Source of the DNA: Tubulanus polymorphus
Taxonomy: Eukaryota > Nemertea > Palaeonemertea > Tubulaniformes > Tubulanidae
Direction of reading: 5' to 3'
DNA length: 64,000 nucleotides
Assembly: GCF_964204645.1 (NCBI RefSeq)
Contig: NC_134033.1
Coordinates: forward strand, 6,110,231-6,174,230
The position numbers and the translations under genes are program-made. Positions 1-12,900 of this stretch are shown here, in pieces. Below the pieces are notes generated by a model that saw only the letters and a list, made by a program, of their open reading frames with translations, was not told the DNA's origin and did no database searches. The stretch's first letter is position 1, and each line of letters starts with the position of its first letter.

Positions 1-256
1 TTGTTCCTTGTTCCTTATTCAGATTTTCTTGTTACTTATTGGGCGATGAATTCTGAATAAGTAACGAAAATTGAACCGGTAAAGACGAAAATCTGAATAA
101 GTAACAAGTAACAAGTTACTTGTTCCTTATTGGGCGATGAATTCTCAATAAGTAACAAGAAAATCTGAATAAGGAACAAGTAACATGTTACTTGTTCCTT
201 ATTGGGAGATGAATTCTCAATAAGTAACGGAATAAGGAATAAGGAACAAGTAATGA
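1..256. repeat. Palindromic tandem repeat, degenerate
   Basis: About three and a half units built from the words TTGTTCCTTATT, GGGCGATGAATTCT and CAATAAGTAACAAG. The words recur in both orientations, so each unit can fold on itself (CAAGTAAC next to GTTACTTG). It runs off the left edge of the window. The long minus-strand reading frame here (36-263) is an artefact of the repeat and shows the same periodicity. Confidence 0.8.
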
Positions 257-660
257 ACTTCACTGGGGTGTTAGTGTTGGTTAGTTGTAAATAGTCAAGG
301 CTTTCATATGATGTAAGATTTGATGAGGCGGGCTACCAAAATCGTGTCCTTATGGCCCCCGAAATTCATCCAAACTTACTTGGATTTGAAGTGAGCGCTC
401 AGATCTGTCATGCACATACTCTAGAAATTGAAAAAGGAGGATGTTGTTTCCTGTACGGTATTTCGAGGACTTGGGTGTTGTTCGATGTAGAAGAACCTAA
501 AAACCACTGGGATCAAACAACACCTATAAACGACACACACACACACATGATTTAAGTTGGAATATTTAATTGTTAATCTAAACTAAACTGTATCTAAGAC
601 AGCTGCCAGTACAAGAAAATAGAAAATATACATTTACAATAGACAGGTAAAAGGTTCACA

Positions 661-820
661 ATGAGTTCTGTTCGGCGATCTGCGACACGCGGAAATACGG
701 TAACGCGGAAATACGGTAACACGAAAATACGCCAACGCAAAGTACGCAAACACAAACGCAAAGTACGGAAAAGCGAAATCCGGAAACGCGAAGTCCAGAA
801 ACACGGAAATACGCGAAAGG
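661..820. repeat. Short degenerate tandem repeat (about 8-17 bp)
   Basis: Variants of GGAAATACG, GCAAAGTACG and CGAAGTCC follow each other for about 160 bases, giving lysine/arginine-rich spurious frames on both strands. No gene is supported. Confidence 0.7.
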
Positions 821-866
821 TTGATAATCCTCTGTGGTCTGACGAATGAACACCGTCACGTCACGT

Positions 867-905
867 CATTCGTGTATTAATTCTTCACGAATTAATACAC
901 GAATG
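867..905. repeat. Perfect 17-bp hairpin
   Basis: The arm CATTCGTGTATTAATTC (867-883) is followed by a 5-base loop and by its exact reverse complement (889-905). A perfect hairpin of this size is unlikely by chance. It could be a tiny foldback element or a structured non-coding site; nothing around it decides which. Confidence 0.8.
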
Positions 906-1647
906 GAAAGACGATAGACATCATCGTCATCGACTCGAAGCACATCTAATACCAATAACGCAAGATATATTCACATGTTGAATAGACTAGACGGGGTCAT
1001 TTGGCACGGACCCTAGTCTTTCACAAAAAAACACATCACGTTCAATGAACGGAAAAGAAAACGTTGATCAGTTGAAATACACGACGACTGATAACTACTA
1101 GTAGGCCTAGACCTAACTACGGAGAAGGCCTGTTCTTAAATCTTAAAAAATCATAACGTTCTCCAGCCCATGTATGAAATCCAGGCAGATGAAAAACTAA
1201 GTCTGCTGGTTGGCTGGTTGCCAAAACGAAATCTGGCTCTATGCACTCACACGTTACATCAAACCATCTGACAGGCTACAATTCAGCTCAAACCACTGCT
1301 CCTAATCAACTACTACATTTTGAGCAACAAAATGCTAACTAATATTGGCTTTTACCACCAAAATTGAGGAAAACTTTCACCATCTATTGTGTTTTCCTTC
1401 CACATCATGGCCGACTGAGTACACGTGTTCAGTAGAGGGCAGCACTATATAAACTATATCTACAGAGGCTCACTTGCCAGGGGTTAGAAAAAGAAACTAA
1501 TAAATGGGACTATGGAACAGGTGCCTAGTTTATCATTAGCTATTGGCTTTTAATCCCACTTGAACCGTTTTTGTGCAGCATACGAAAAAAGTGTCTGGGC
1601 AGATTCGGGCGGCGTGAGGAGTAATAGGCAGTTTGGACACGGGTGGC

Positions 1648-2091
1648 TTGAGTGCTAATGGGTTAATATAAGAAAGTGCTGGATATAATTTGAAAAATTC
1701 TAAAAAAGTCCACCCCAGTGTGTTAAATGGCATTAACAGGCAACCACTTTAATTCGTCAACACCAAACGCGTTGTATGGTTATCTACTGTAATTTCACTG
1801 TTTCACAGGTGCTACTATCTTTTAATAGAATTCAAATTTTCAGATTTTATTCAGCATATATATAAAAAAAATTGTTTGCTACTGATAAAGTTACGGTAAA
1901 ATCAAGTATTTTGACATAAACAAGCAATTAAAAAGAGGTATAATTAACACTAATTACAGATGAAAAATATAATTAATAAATATAAGAAACATAATATTAG
2001 AGATAAAACCTAATTACTATTAACATCAATACACCAGGATGTGGTGTACTAGCAAAGACTTGTAAGTATAGACACACTGAAAGGGGTGAAG
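1648..2091. mobile_element. Divergent copy of a piggyBac-like MITE family
   Basis: Both flanks match the elements at 36491-36786 and 58227-58510. Shared words on the left are GTGCT, TTTGAAAAATTCTAAAAAA and CCACCCCAGTGTGTT; on the right, TGGTGTACTAGCAAA and CACTGAAAGGGG. The middle is longer because of AT-rich DNA. The palindromic core words of the other copies have decayed here. It lies in an HLTF intron, immediately upstream of the exon at 2167. Confidence 0.6.
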
Positions 2092-2166
2092 GACTTAATA
2101 AGATTGGCTCTTACCTGAAAATGTTTACGTATGTCGATGTTTTATTAAGTGTTATTGACGTTGCAG

Positions 2167-3212
2167 GTGGATGCGTGTATGAAAGCGTTGCTCGCCGTAA
2201 GAGAAGAGGATGCCTCGTTGAAGAGTATCGTCGTATCGCAGTTCACGTCGTACCTGACAGTGCTGGAAACGCCGCTGCGCACGAACGGCTTCAAATTCGT
2301 CCGGTTTGACGGCACGATGTCGCAGAAACAGCGCACGACCGCGATCGAGGTGTTCTCCGACCCCGACCCGGCGTCGCCGACGATATTTCTGATGTCGTTG
2401 AAAGCAGGCGGCGTCGGTTTGAATTTGACGGCGGCGTCGCGCGTTTTTCTGCTCGATCCCGCGTGGAATCCCGCATCGGAGGAACAGTGCTTCGATCGTT
2501 GTCACCGGTTGGGACAAACTCGAGATGTTATCATCACTAAGGTAAAGACTATACATCGATGATCCACTATGTGTTCTTAGTGTGTCGTAGGACAAAGCTG
2601 CTGCAATAGAGGATTCCTCTTGTTGAAGGTGGGGTTCCGCCAAGTGTCATTAGTGCGCAGTGGAGCTTTCGGCTCAGTTGATTAACTTAAATTCTCTAGC
2701 CCCCAATACTTTGCTTCCTCAAAAATTTAGAATATGAAACGTCATTTCATACTGGATATAACAAATAGTACTTGATATAACTTACACTTGGTTATTTCCA
2801 CACCCAACAACCCACCCATCTCATGCCCCTGGTTTAATAAATATGGTAGTGACGGTTAATCCGAATGGTTTTACAAAACTTGGCCCTAGTAGGTCGGGTA
2901 CACAGCATTGCCACGCGTGGATCCGATCGGATTTATATGAAAAAAAAAAAAAAATCACGTTCGATTTTTCAGTTCATCATCGAAGACTCCGTCGAGGAGA
3001 GAATGCTGGAACTGCAGGAGAAGAAACGTCGACTTGCGCAAGGCGCGTTCGCCAAGAAGCAGACGGCTGCCGAACGTCGGCAGATGAGAACGGCTGATAT
3101 TCAGAACCTGATGAGCATCACGACTGCGGACGTGAATCAGGCCGTCGGACCGATGGTACCGCTCGGTGGTGGACCAGTCGTCACGGTGAATCGTAATCTA
3201 CGATTTGTTTAA
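2167..3212 (+). CDS. HLTF: Helicase-like transcription factor (HLTF/SMARCA3), last two coding exons
   Basis: Partial gene. The exon at 2167-2541 follows TTGCAG and ends at a GTAAAG donor; the exon at 2973-3212 follows TTTTTCAG and ends at TAA (3210-3212). They join in frame as 205 codons. The first exon encodes the end of the SNF2 helicase C-lobe: SLKAGGVGLNLTAASRVFL is motif V and CFDRCHRLGQT is motif VI with its arginine fingers. The second carries the HLTF-type tail (DSVEERMLELQEKKR, then GAFAKK). Vertebrate HLTF is a roughly 1000-residue nuclear ATPase with HIRAN and RING domains that reverses stalled forks and ubiquitinates PCNA; those domains must lie left of the window. The intron 2542-2972 contains one repeat unit also seen at 22780-23060. 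The tail continues about 25 residues past the usual animal end (TTADVNQAV onward). Assignment to HLTF rather than another SNF2 protein rests on this tail. Confidence 0.93.
2575..2660. repeat. Solitary copy of the 22.8-kb tandem-repeat unit
   Basis: The words GTAGGACAAA, CTGCTGCAATAGAGGATTCC and AGTGTCATTAG match the roughly 85-bp units at 22780-23060. It lies in the last HLTF intron. Confidence 0.6.
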
Positions 3213-3675
3213 GTCGCAACGGTCGATGTCTGTCGTAAAGCCGCTGTTAGAGAAAAGAAACGCGGTGCTACAGTCGCGATATCGTAAATTGTCATCAGAT
3301 GGTTTGTCACATTTCTTACTCCGTTGGGTACGAATAAGGACCGCAGTGTTTCAGATAATTTGTCATATTTTCTCAAACCATCTCTCAAGGTTGATTTTGA
3401 GCAGGATACGGCTATAGAATTTCAAAAAAATAGTTCAAAATGCCTTGAATTGAATTGGATTCTCAAGAAAGGCATTCAAGAGAGTGCAGCGAAAAATTTG
3501 AATAAGTTAGTGAATTGATTGGGGAAGTTCTTCGAACGATAACGCATAGAAATGGTGATGTTTTACAGTAGACTCTGCTCAAGTTGGACCTTTTCGGATT
3601 GTAAATATGTGTCCGAATTAGCTATCTGAGTTGATATTATGAAAGTATTTCAACATACAGTATTTTCATCGATTA

Positions 3676-4229
3676 TTGAGATGAGAATTCCCCGCGGATC
3701 CGCGGTTTATTTTGGTATTGAAAAATATCAATTTTCCTGATAGCCCAAAAATGATGTAAAAGAGGGGGGGGATGTTGATCTCACTCAACTGGTTTGGCGC
3801 AATTGGTTATCAGGTGAACCGTAAAAGCGTTCAGCATTCAGTGTTTAACTTATCGTCGCGTATCGCATTTCAATGCTATTCATTGCAACAGTGATTTTGA
3901 ATCTACTACTACGATGTGTATGTATTTTATTGATCGGTTGCAGACAGACACGTGTGCGGCAACAGTAGTAATGTATATAGGCCTACTTACTGTTGCCACG
4001 CGTGTGTGGCTAACGCCTTCAGATATTATGCACTTGAGATGATTTTTAGTGAGCATTCATCGGCGCATTTTAACTGCAATAATTCAGGGTTTGACCCGTA
4101 ATGCATGAGATGCTGAATGTGATTGAATGAGGATATGCTACATTGGAACTAGCCATTACCTTCCAAAATAAATAGTCGTTCAAGATCGCTCTGAGTGCTC
4201 GGAAAACGCTTTTAATTTCTAAAATTTTC
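3676..4229. mobile_element. Dispersed 0.55-kb repeat, copy 1
   Basis: Aligns almost end to end with 35507-36088 in the same orientation. It opens with GATGAGAATTCCCCGC, continues with AGGTGAACCGTAAAAGCG and GAGCATTCATCGGCGCATTT, and closes with TGCTCGGAAAACG...AATTTCTAAAATTT. There is no coding capacity and no clear terminal inverted repeat, so the class is unknown; a non-autonomous element is most likely. Confidence 0.85.
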
Positions 4230-4834
4230 TTAGGGAAAACAGTTGTACCGAGACCCTACAGTTCATTTTCAATTGCAATCAAAGAATTCCTATTTACTTC
4301 AACCAACTTTTAAACGACATTGTCTGCACAATTTCAGTCAACTCAACTTACATGAGCTGAGTTACAGAGTTCAAGTATCACTCCGTAAAATGAAACATTT
4401 GGTTAATTATAGATCTGTTAATTGTGGAACCGGTGCCAAGGGTATTATAATTAGATCCACAACTGCTGAACTGACTATCCATGGTTTCATGAAAAAGGGG
4501 TTGCTCAAAACGGTTAAAGTGACAGTGAATTGTTGGAAATGTGAAATAACCGATAGCGCTTAAAACTGAAAATATATTTTTCCGTGAAACAGGATTTTGT
4601 TGATATTTTCTGTATTGCTGTAATTGATTTATGTTGAGCTAAATGATTTCGCATTTTAATCGGTGCTGTTATCAGCTTACTAATGTTTGCATCGATAATC
4701 AAAGTGTTTTATATCAGTAGTACCGGGGACCGTTGATAAAGTATGTTCCGCAAAAAAGAAAAAGGAATTTCCTTCATATATATTGCTCACTTAAATATGA
4801 GTCGAGCACTACGCCTGTGCCAGTAGTCATATTA

Positions 4835-5256
4835 CAGTGGAACCTGGTTATAACGAATGTCAGGGAACCCTTAAGTTTGTTCGTTATAACCAACAGTTCT
4901 ACATGTACATTTGAACTTGAGGGCATCAGATAATCCGCTTGTTGTAGTGGTTTATATGCAGTGAAACTTAGTTACAACAAACTTCAGTTAAAACCAAGTT
5001 TTTGTTTTATCCAGTATGGAATTACTGAAATCAACAAATTTGGGATGAAATTCTAGGTTTGAAATATTCAATTTAATTGTCATATCCGAATTCGCTATAA
5101 CCAGGGGCCGGTTGCATAGTCATGGCTTAGACTTAAAACCAGTCTAAGACCAACTTAGTTCTATAGCTAATCTAACAACTTAAGACCAGTCTTAAGAATT
5201 AAGACCACTTTTGGACTTAAGTCACGTCTGTGCAACTGGCCCCAGGTCTCTCATTG
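4835..5256. mobile_element. pogo/Tigger-type MITE, interrupted
   Basis: The left end CAGTGGAACCTGGTTATAAC is preceded by TA (4833-4834). The right end reads CGCTATAACC, an interruption, then AGGTCTCTCATTG, which is the decayed inverse of the left end. CAGT-type ends with TA targets are typical of pogo/Tigger elements. A second internal start (GCAGTGAAACTTAGTTACAA, about 4960) suggests nesting or an internal duplication. Relative of the copy at 53728-53984. Confidence 0.65.
5106..5241. mobile_element. Small GGCCGGTTGCA-ended MITE nested in the pogo MITE
   Basis: The left end GGCCGGTTGCATAGTCATG pairs with the right end CACGTCTGTGCAACTGGCC. Both sides carry CCAGG (5101-5105 and 5242-5246), consistent with a 5-bp target duplication inside the older element. 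The interior consists of repeated CTTAAGACCAGTCT words in both orientations. Relatives lie at 52790-52930 and 60925-61170. Confidence 0.75.
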
Positions 5257-5901
5257 TGCAAACAATCGACTTAGCCAGTAACGCTTTTTTATGGTGTTAA
5301 CGAAATTGTAACTGATTTTGACGTCCACTTGGTCAAATAAGCTAGGCAAATACCACTAGTGAAACTACATTTTAATTCATCAAGGGCTTACGCTTTGTTT
5401 AGAAAGCTAACTACATACATGCCAATTGGATACTTTAGATGGCAAGGTCCTACCTATATAGCCCTGTATACGTACGTACTTTATGAATGGTCTCCTGAAA
5501 CTGCATTTCATAAAAGATCCTAGATGTGAATTCTTTTTTTAAGAGATTGTGTAATTTTTAAACGTTACTGAAGATATTTTTATATTAACTGCTCGGTGAT
5601 ATGACGCATTTATAATCCATCAGTTGTCATTTTGATGTTATAGAAACATATATTTCATGTATATTAGTAAAATTCAATAAAGATCATTTCATAGATCTGA
5701 AAATCATTGCATTTCATTTTTTTTAAGTTGTAGAAAATTTGACTAGGCATCTTCTAGTTAGCTTTTGCGGAAACATCTTTAGGACTGTTTGCTAGAATTT
5801 GCTGGAGACTGAACTATATTCTCTTATCCAAAATCTTCCACACTGCGGTAAAAAATAAATGAAAATGAACCATAGACATTTAACCAGTACACTTTCACTA
5901 C

Positions 5902-6212
5902 TTACTCGCTGTTGGGAATATTGTTCACAAAAGCAGCCAACTCTGTAGCGCTGTAAATATTTTGCAGAGTTGAGATTCGGGGATTTCTATACCATTGAAT
6001 TTCAGTCATAGTGGGACTCAACAAATTCCAAGTGATGGCATTAATAACGGAGTTGGATTTCCTTGCAACAATTTTGTGACCACTTTCATGGTGGCAAAAG
6101 CTGAATAGCGAGTGAGCATAGCAAGTGAAACTGTGGCTGACAAAAGAATAGAAATGATAAGACACATTCTTCTGTCAAATGAGTTTATTGCAATATTCAA
6201 CATTTTTTTCAT
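5902..6212 (-). other. Unassigned minus-strand open reading frames
   Basis: Two overlapping minus-strand frames together give a type-II-membrane-like start: a charged stretch, then a hydrophobic segment around LIISILLSATVSLAM. One frame ends at a good donor (GA|GTAAGT at about 5908). No homology is recognised and no partner exon was found downstream on this strand. It could be a decayed gene fragment, an unrecognised first exon, or chance. Confidence 0.2.
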
Positions 6213-6995
6213 TGTGCTTTTTATACAAGAGAGATAAATAGAGAGAGGTACTTAGTATATTTTCAGTTCCAAAATCTATAGCTATCATAAGAGACAGAAT
6301 CTAAGTACTGTATCTCTCAAACTCAGTATTTTACATCAACTCAGGGCTAGAATTTACCGTAGCTGGGGGAGGATCGGTGATAAGAGACCACATCAGGGAC
6401 ATCGTCTAGACTCCACCAATTCTTAATGGATATAATACTCTACGCCATATTTTCTCATAACTCATAGATACAACATTTTGTTTTCAATAAATAACAAAAA
6501 TTTCAGGAACAATAAATATTCACATCTAATAGCTTACAGATATATAAACCGGGTTATATGTAAGTTCCTTCAGCTTCTTAAGTTGTAATATTTAGGCTAA
6601 CAAAAATTTATACCTTATTTCTCCTTTCTGCTGAGCTTAAAAGTTGACTAGGCCGGCCACCTATCTAATGTGTACATTACTTATTTTAGAATTATGATCA
6701 AGCTAACCCTAACAAACCCAGCAATTATAGATATGAACAGGTCACAAATTTTTTAGTTGAAACAAGGGATAATATTTTGTAAGCCTTATAGAGAACAACC
6801 CTCGCATAGTCTGAGGGAAGTTGCCAGCCATGATGCAAGCCATTAACTGGCATGCCAACTTTGAGGAGCTCATCTACCATTTCCGTTATTGAGGTATTGG
6901 CGAGAAGCTGATCAGCATGCCCAATTTTAACATTTCAAGTGAACATGGATTCATACGAAAAAGTCCAGTGTTTTGTTTTCTTTTTCAGATTTTTC

Positions 6996-9900
6996 TTATA
7001 AACACGATTTAACAGTGTCCATGATTAAATTCGTCTGGTTAATCAGATGATTTGCGCTTGTGAAAACGTCTTTCTTCCTGCGAAAAGAAAAACCGACGAA
7101 TCAGTAGATTTAAACCTCTAATAATCTAAACAATGCAACAAAACATGTGTGTTCACTATACATGTAATACACTCAATGGAGTTGCCAACCTGTGAATATA
7201 TACTTGAATTAGGGGTAACTAGTGTATGTCTGAGCTTAAATCCTAGAGCAATCGGTACTTCATCCCCATTACAACAAACTTGTTTTCAGAATTGCAGCCA
7301 AGATTCTATCATTTGAAAATTAACTACAAGCACCAGACATCAGAAATGTTTTATCCGCACACTTTCAGCTAGACATATGTAAAGAATACCCCTCGGCCAG
7401 TGACTGAGAGTGATGAAGAGCATGCAAAATTGTTATAGGGTACATATACCTGACACTTAGTTTCATCTCAAAAATAGGTTTCAATATGACTGTGGTGGCC
7501 ATCTTGGATAACATATACACATCAAAAACACTAGGGTTTATCCTCCTCCAAGTTAACCAAGTCATAAAAAAATCAGTGAACTATAGATTGTAGAGCACAA
7601 ACAAGGTCCATAATGCCAATTTCACATAGAAATTTGGTTGCTCTCGATGACCTATAGGCCTATATGCCAAACATAATAGGGCTCGTCCCCTCCCATCATA
7701 AAACCACAGATCAAGTATGAATAAAATCAGCTTAAATAAACTCTATACCTTAGAGCAGTAACAAACTCCAAATTTCCTATTTAAAACACAGACATAAGTG
7801 TAGCGGCCATCTTGGATGACCTAGACACATTAGAAACAATAAGGGTTCAATTCATCCTCCTTATGCCTTTAATACACATACCAAGTGAAAAGAAAATTAG
7901 TATACTATAAAACTGTGAAGCTGGAACAAGCTCCAAAATTTCACACACCAAAATGACTGTGGCGACCTACACATGTCAAAAACAACAGGGCTCATTCTCC
8001 TTCCATAATTCAAACAAATTCTTTGACCATTGCATCAAGTCAGTTACATGCTAGAATGTCGGTATTACGTAGGCTAAATAAGGCACTTAGCATGGTGTAG
8101 GACTTGAAAATTTAAATTTAAATTCCAAAAATCCGAAAATTTAAATTCCCAAAATAAGTTCATTTCAGACCCAAGGTACGATTTTTGGGAAAAAAGTGGG
8201 CGAAAAAAAATTTTAAGGCCGAAACTCAACATAGAACCCCAAAGTAAGTGTAATTCTCAAATATGAAGGTATTTGGACCAAAATTTGGCTCTGGGTCTGT
8301 AGAGGTTAAGCCTGTAGAGTGGGAACAACATCTGCACGACAATACCCTTTGCGTCCTAAGGCGGAGGGGTAAAAACTGATCATCCACACTTCACCGCTCA
8401 ACAATGGTACGGTAATTTATGTCTGAAAGGGATGGTTCCAGGCTGTAGATTGATACCCTAAACAATTTTCTGAGACGTTTCCGACAATCGGGGGGCAATC
8501 AACCATTTTTAGAGACTGTTTCTGGCAATCAGAGGAAAGTAAACAATTTTAAAAACTGTTCCTGAAAATCAGAGGCAGTAAACCATTCTCAGAGACTGTT
8601 GAGACTGTTCCTGACAATCAGGGGATAGTAAACCACATTCAGAGACTGTTTCTGATGATCAGGTACTGAGTGGCAATTCTATATACTGGAGGACTGTTTA
8701 TTGAAATTATTTTGCCCTTACTTGCTGTCTTTGAAATACGCTTTCAATGTGTTGCTGAATTTTTTCGAGTACTTGACAAATTCACGTTTTTGGTGGTCTA
8801 ACCTCTGCAAAATTCAAAGAAAAACACAATGAACACAATGGGAAAATTTGTCGCAGAGGAGCCGTGTTAACCTTATACAAACTCTAACCTACAACCTACA
8901 AACAGTTAGTTACTGTAACCTACAACCTACAAACAGTTAGTTACTGTAACCTACAACCTACAAACAGTTAGTTACTGTACGGGTCAAAACCGATATCGTT
9001 TGAAATTACAAGCTTTCACTACTAATGCAGAGCAGCTTCATCAGGAAAATGAGTGAAGTGAATGGGGAATCAACTATTTATACGACAAAGTATTAGTATA
9101 TACATGTATATATCAAGCATCACTCACTTACGTACTTATGTCTATCCTGGTATCGTAAAATGATGGCTGTTCTTTCAAATATAGGAATCCATATTTCCCT
9201 AATATTTTCCAGACCCGCGACCAAAATTCCCACATTAAATCATAAACACCCTCGTAGTCAGGCCTGCTTCTTATCAAGACGTTCCTTGAGCCACTCATCA
9301 CCAGCAAGAACAACATCGGAGACACCAAAAATTCAAATTTCCTGATATTACCTACACATTTGTAATCTATTTATTGCCCTGTTTATCATAATCTCTAATC
9401 AGTGACACTGTGAATAAATACTGTCGTATTATCTAAAACATCGCTCACTTACACCATGATGCTTCTTTATACTTAATGAGCAAAATCTCATGATAAGGCT
9501 CCGCCTTGCTCAGTAACAATGAGCACAGAGTTTGTTTACATTAACAAACAGCCAATCATGAACTCTGTCACTCCTGTGTGCCAGAGTGCAAATCTCAAAA
9601 CAGTGAATAGGAAAGATCAGCTAAGATTATAATCTTTAATTCATAATGGTTATGGTGACAAAACTATGAATTACTAAATAGCTTATAGTGGTTAGGCCTA
9701 CTTCAACAGAACCGGAACTACGAGATATCTCATAGTGGTAATGGTGGCTGAACCGGACCTACGAGATATATCATAGTGGTAATGGTGGTTGAACCGGACC
9801 TACGAGATAACTCTTAGTGGTAATGGTGACTGAACCGGACCTACGAGATAACTCATAGTGGTAATGGTGGCTGAACCGGACATACGAGATATCTCATCGT

Positions 9901-12900
9901 GGTAATGGTGGTTGAACCGGACCTACGAGATAACTCTTAGTGGTAATGGTGACTGAACCGGACCTACGAGATAACTCATAGTGGTAATGGTGGCTGAACC
10001 AGACCTACGAGATATATCATAATGGTAATGGTGGCTGAACCGGACCTACGAGATATCTCATAGTGGTAATGATGGCAGAACTGGAACTATGAGATAACTA
10101 ATAGTGGTAATGCTGGCTGAACCAGACCTATGAGATAACTAATACTGGCTGAACCAGACCTACGAGATAACTAATAGTGGTAATGATGACAGAACAGAGA
10201 TAATTCAAAGTCAGCAGCGAACATTTTTTTTTTTCGTAATGATTGAACAGAGCAGATGTTTTAGTTTTGATACCTGTTTATTTGACTGTCCATGTATGAC
10301 GGCTGATACAGCGCTGACGGCATCCAATAACTGACGTATCGCGTTCGCTATTTCTCTACAAAGATAAAACCATCACTAATCATTAATACTAATAATCAGT
10401 CTCCAAAACGGATCGTTAATGCGAACGTCAATAAAATGACTTCAATTAATGATGATAAAACACAATTATTCCAGTCGTGTAAATATATCAGACTCATCTT
10501 AAAAAATTCGATGCTATCAGCTGATCAGTATCATCAGTGAATCAGCTGTGTGGCGAACACGGAAGTAAATTTCCGCAAATTGAAACCAGAATTTCGTCAG
10601 ATATCTTGATGCAACATTGCCTTATGCACGGGATTTCTAAACTAGATGAATCATTGAACACATCGCACTCAATAAATCGTTATATCATACGCCTTGAATA
10701 TCAGTATTCGTGCTAGAAATGATGAATATGAACCTTTTCAATTGTGCCGCCATTTTGTTTAGCACCTGCTGATCCACCTCATTTACATATTCAAAGAATG
10801 CTATGATGTCATGATGGAGTTCAAACCAGGTCAACACAATTATACATAACCGAGATTTTGGGGGGTTTCGTCTTTGGAAGCCCATAACAACCGAACAAAG
10901 CATCAGATCTTGACGAGATACAGTTCTTCGGACGCAAATAGCATTGAATTTTAGCATGCGTTATTTTGGACAATTAAAGATGCTGTATAAAAAAACGTGC
11001 TCAAATAAATCGATTTTTTTACACTTTTTGGTTAATTTTTCAAAAAATATGAAACTCACGGCTTTCAACTTTGCGCACCATAAAGAAAACAAATAATGAA
11101 ATATATTTTTGCTTAATCCGTTCAATTCGCCCATTAGTAGTGAAATAACAGGCTACTGAAATTGTGTTTGAGTGTGCTCAAAATAGCTTTGAGCGTAGCG
11201 TATAGTGCATACGAATGGTTATCGCTAATGCGAGCCAAAAATTGGTCTGAAACTGTAGAATGCAGTGTGGGAACAAACTCCAAATTGGCTGTTTTAGACA
11301 TCAAAATGACTGTGACAACAATCTTGTATGTCCTATAATTCAATTCAATTCAATATATTATTCATCATGAAATCTTGAACGATTGTTGATAAACAGAATA
11401 AAATTAACTAAAGAAAGAATGGTGTATATAAAATTTTTTGTACATAGGATAACAATGAGAAATAAATTGCCCATAGGCAAAGTGTGGTTTACCTTAAAAG
11501 CTAGAGGTTGTTTGGAGAAAGGGCATTGCTTGAAAAATCTTTTTAATTCGTGACTTCAAATTTCTAGAAGTTTATATTGTATTTCATCTTTCTTAAAGAA
11601 TTATTTTGTAGTCAAATAAGACCAAAGATAAACATTTGTTTATGGTCTACGTCCAAAATTTCGTAGGGTACAGGTAGGCGCGGCAGGGAAAATTTTTTAT
11701 ATTTTCAAAAAAATATTTATCATAATATGAAAAAAATATTCAAATCAAATTCATATGATGTCACAATATATCAGAGGGTGGCTGAATATTGAGTCTTGGA
11801 AATGAAACCTCATCCAATGTATGGCCGCGGAAGCTAAGACACCGGGGCGTAGTATTAGATCGTTTCAAATCCTGGAATCTACCACTACAATATTCAGACC
11901 TCGACCTATACCTGTAGTTTGCTGCTTAGTATTTTCACAAGAAATTACAAGGTCACAAGAAATTACAATTTATTACAAATTCTATCAAACAGAAAACACA
12001 GCGCTCATCTGCTACGGTCATTATTCAGCCTGTTATCATGTCAAACGTGCACGCGCCAAGCAGCGTTACAGCATCACCATATAGTAGTCTGTATGAGCGT
12101 GTGTTTGTGTGTTTAGCAATCCCGCGCACGTGGAGTCCTCATGTAGTGAACGTTCGCTTCACTTCAATCTCAATCTAACCAATCACCGGGTATTGAAATG
12201 AAACAATACCTATGGCGATATGTGAAATAATCATATTCTCACCAGCAATGAGCATTTAAAATTCGCACATATACGGTACCTAGTCCAATGAAACGTTCGC
12301 CATTAATGGCTTTCCCATAATCATTTTAGTAGCGCTGGAATTCCCCGTATATCCCAAAAACAGCCAATCACATTCACTCATAGAGACGACACCCCCGAAT
12401 CGAGGTCATTGCAATTTTATACGCGAGAGCTAAGAATTTTCCCGCCAAAAGAAGTTTTTCATCGAATTTAAACAAAGTTGACCATGTCATCGACAGAGGT
12501 TTGCCATGTCTTCAATCGCATTGATTATGCATTGTTTAACCCGAGAACCAATGAAAAAATGCTCACATAAAAAAACGTACCGCGATTTTACATAAATTGG
12601 CTCAACCTCATACCACTGACAAAGGTAAACCAAAAATTTAACACTAATGCAAGTTACCAAATTTCAAAATATTTACAAGTATGGAGAAAGTGGATATAGA
12701 ATTAGATCGTGTGCAAGGCTTTAAATCCTTGGTCTACAAATTTGCCTATACAACTAGCTACTAGATGATTAGAAAGTATAATCCTGAATTGGTCTTCCTT
12801 GTCGAGACTCCGAATGTTGGGGAATATCTTACAAATAATGTTATAAAGTTCATCCCTCAGAATTTCCCATCTAGAGCACACCATAATAAAATGTAATTCA

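Larger units (their letters stand above)
3213..6995. other. Convergent spacer between HLTF and PDCD10
   Basis: This holds the HLTF 3'UTR and the PDCD10 3' side, plus the repeats listed separately. Two weak candidate ends are visible: a plus-strand AATAAA near 5677 and a minus-strand AATAAA at 6184-6189. A truncated MITE end beginning CAGTAGACTCTGCTCAAGT lies at 3566 and belongs to the family seen whole at 53516-53694. The plus-strand frame 4243-4563 matches no protein I know. Confidence 0.5.

Noticed and set aside
9000-9110. Possible Penelope-like or SINE fragment (AGCTTTCACTACTAATGCAG region)
   Set aside because: Only a short suggestive word match and no boundaries or coding remnants to support it.
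10685-10957. 90-codon minus-strand frame in PDCD10 intron 4
   Set aside because: No recognisable domain and no splice context linking it to the neighbouring exons; the PDCD10 phases close without it.
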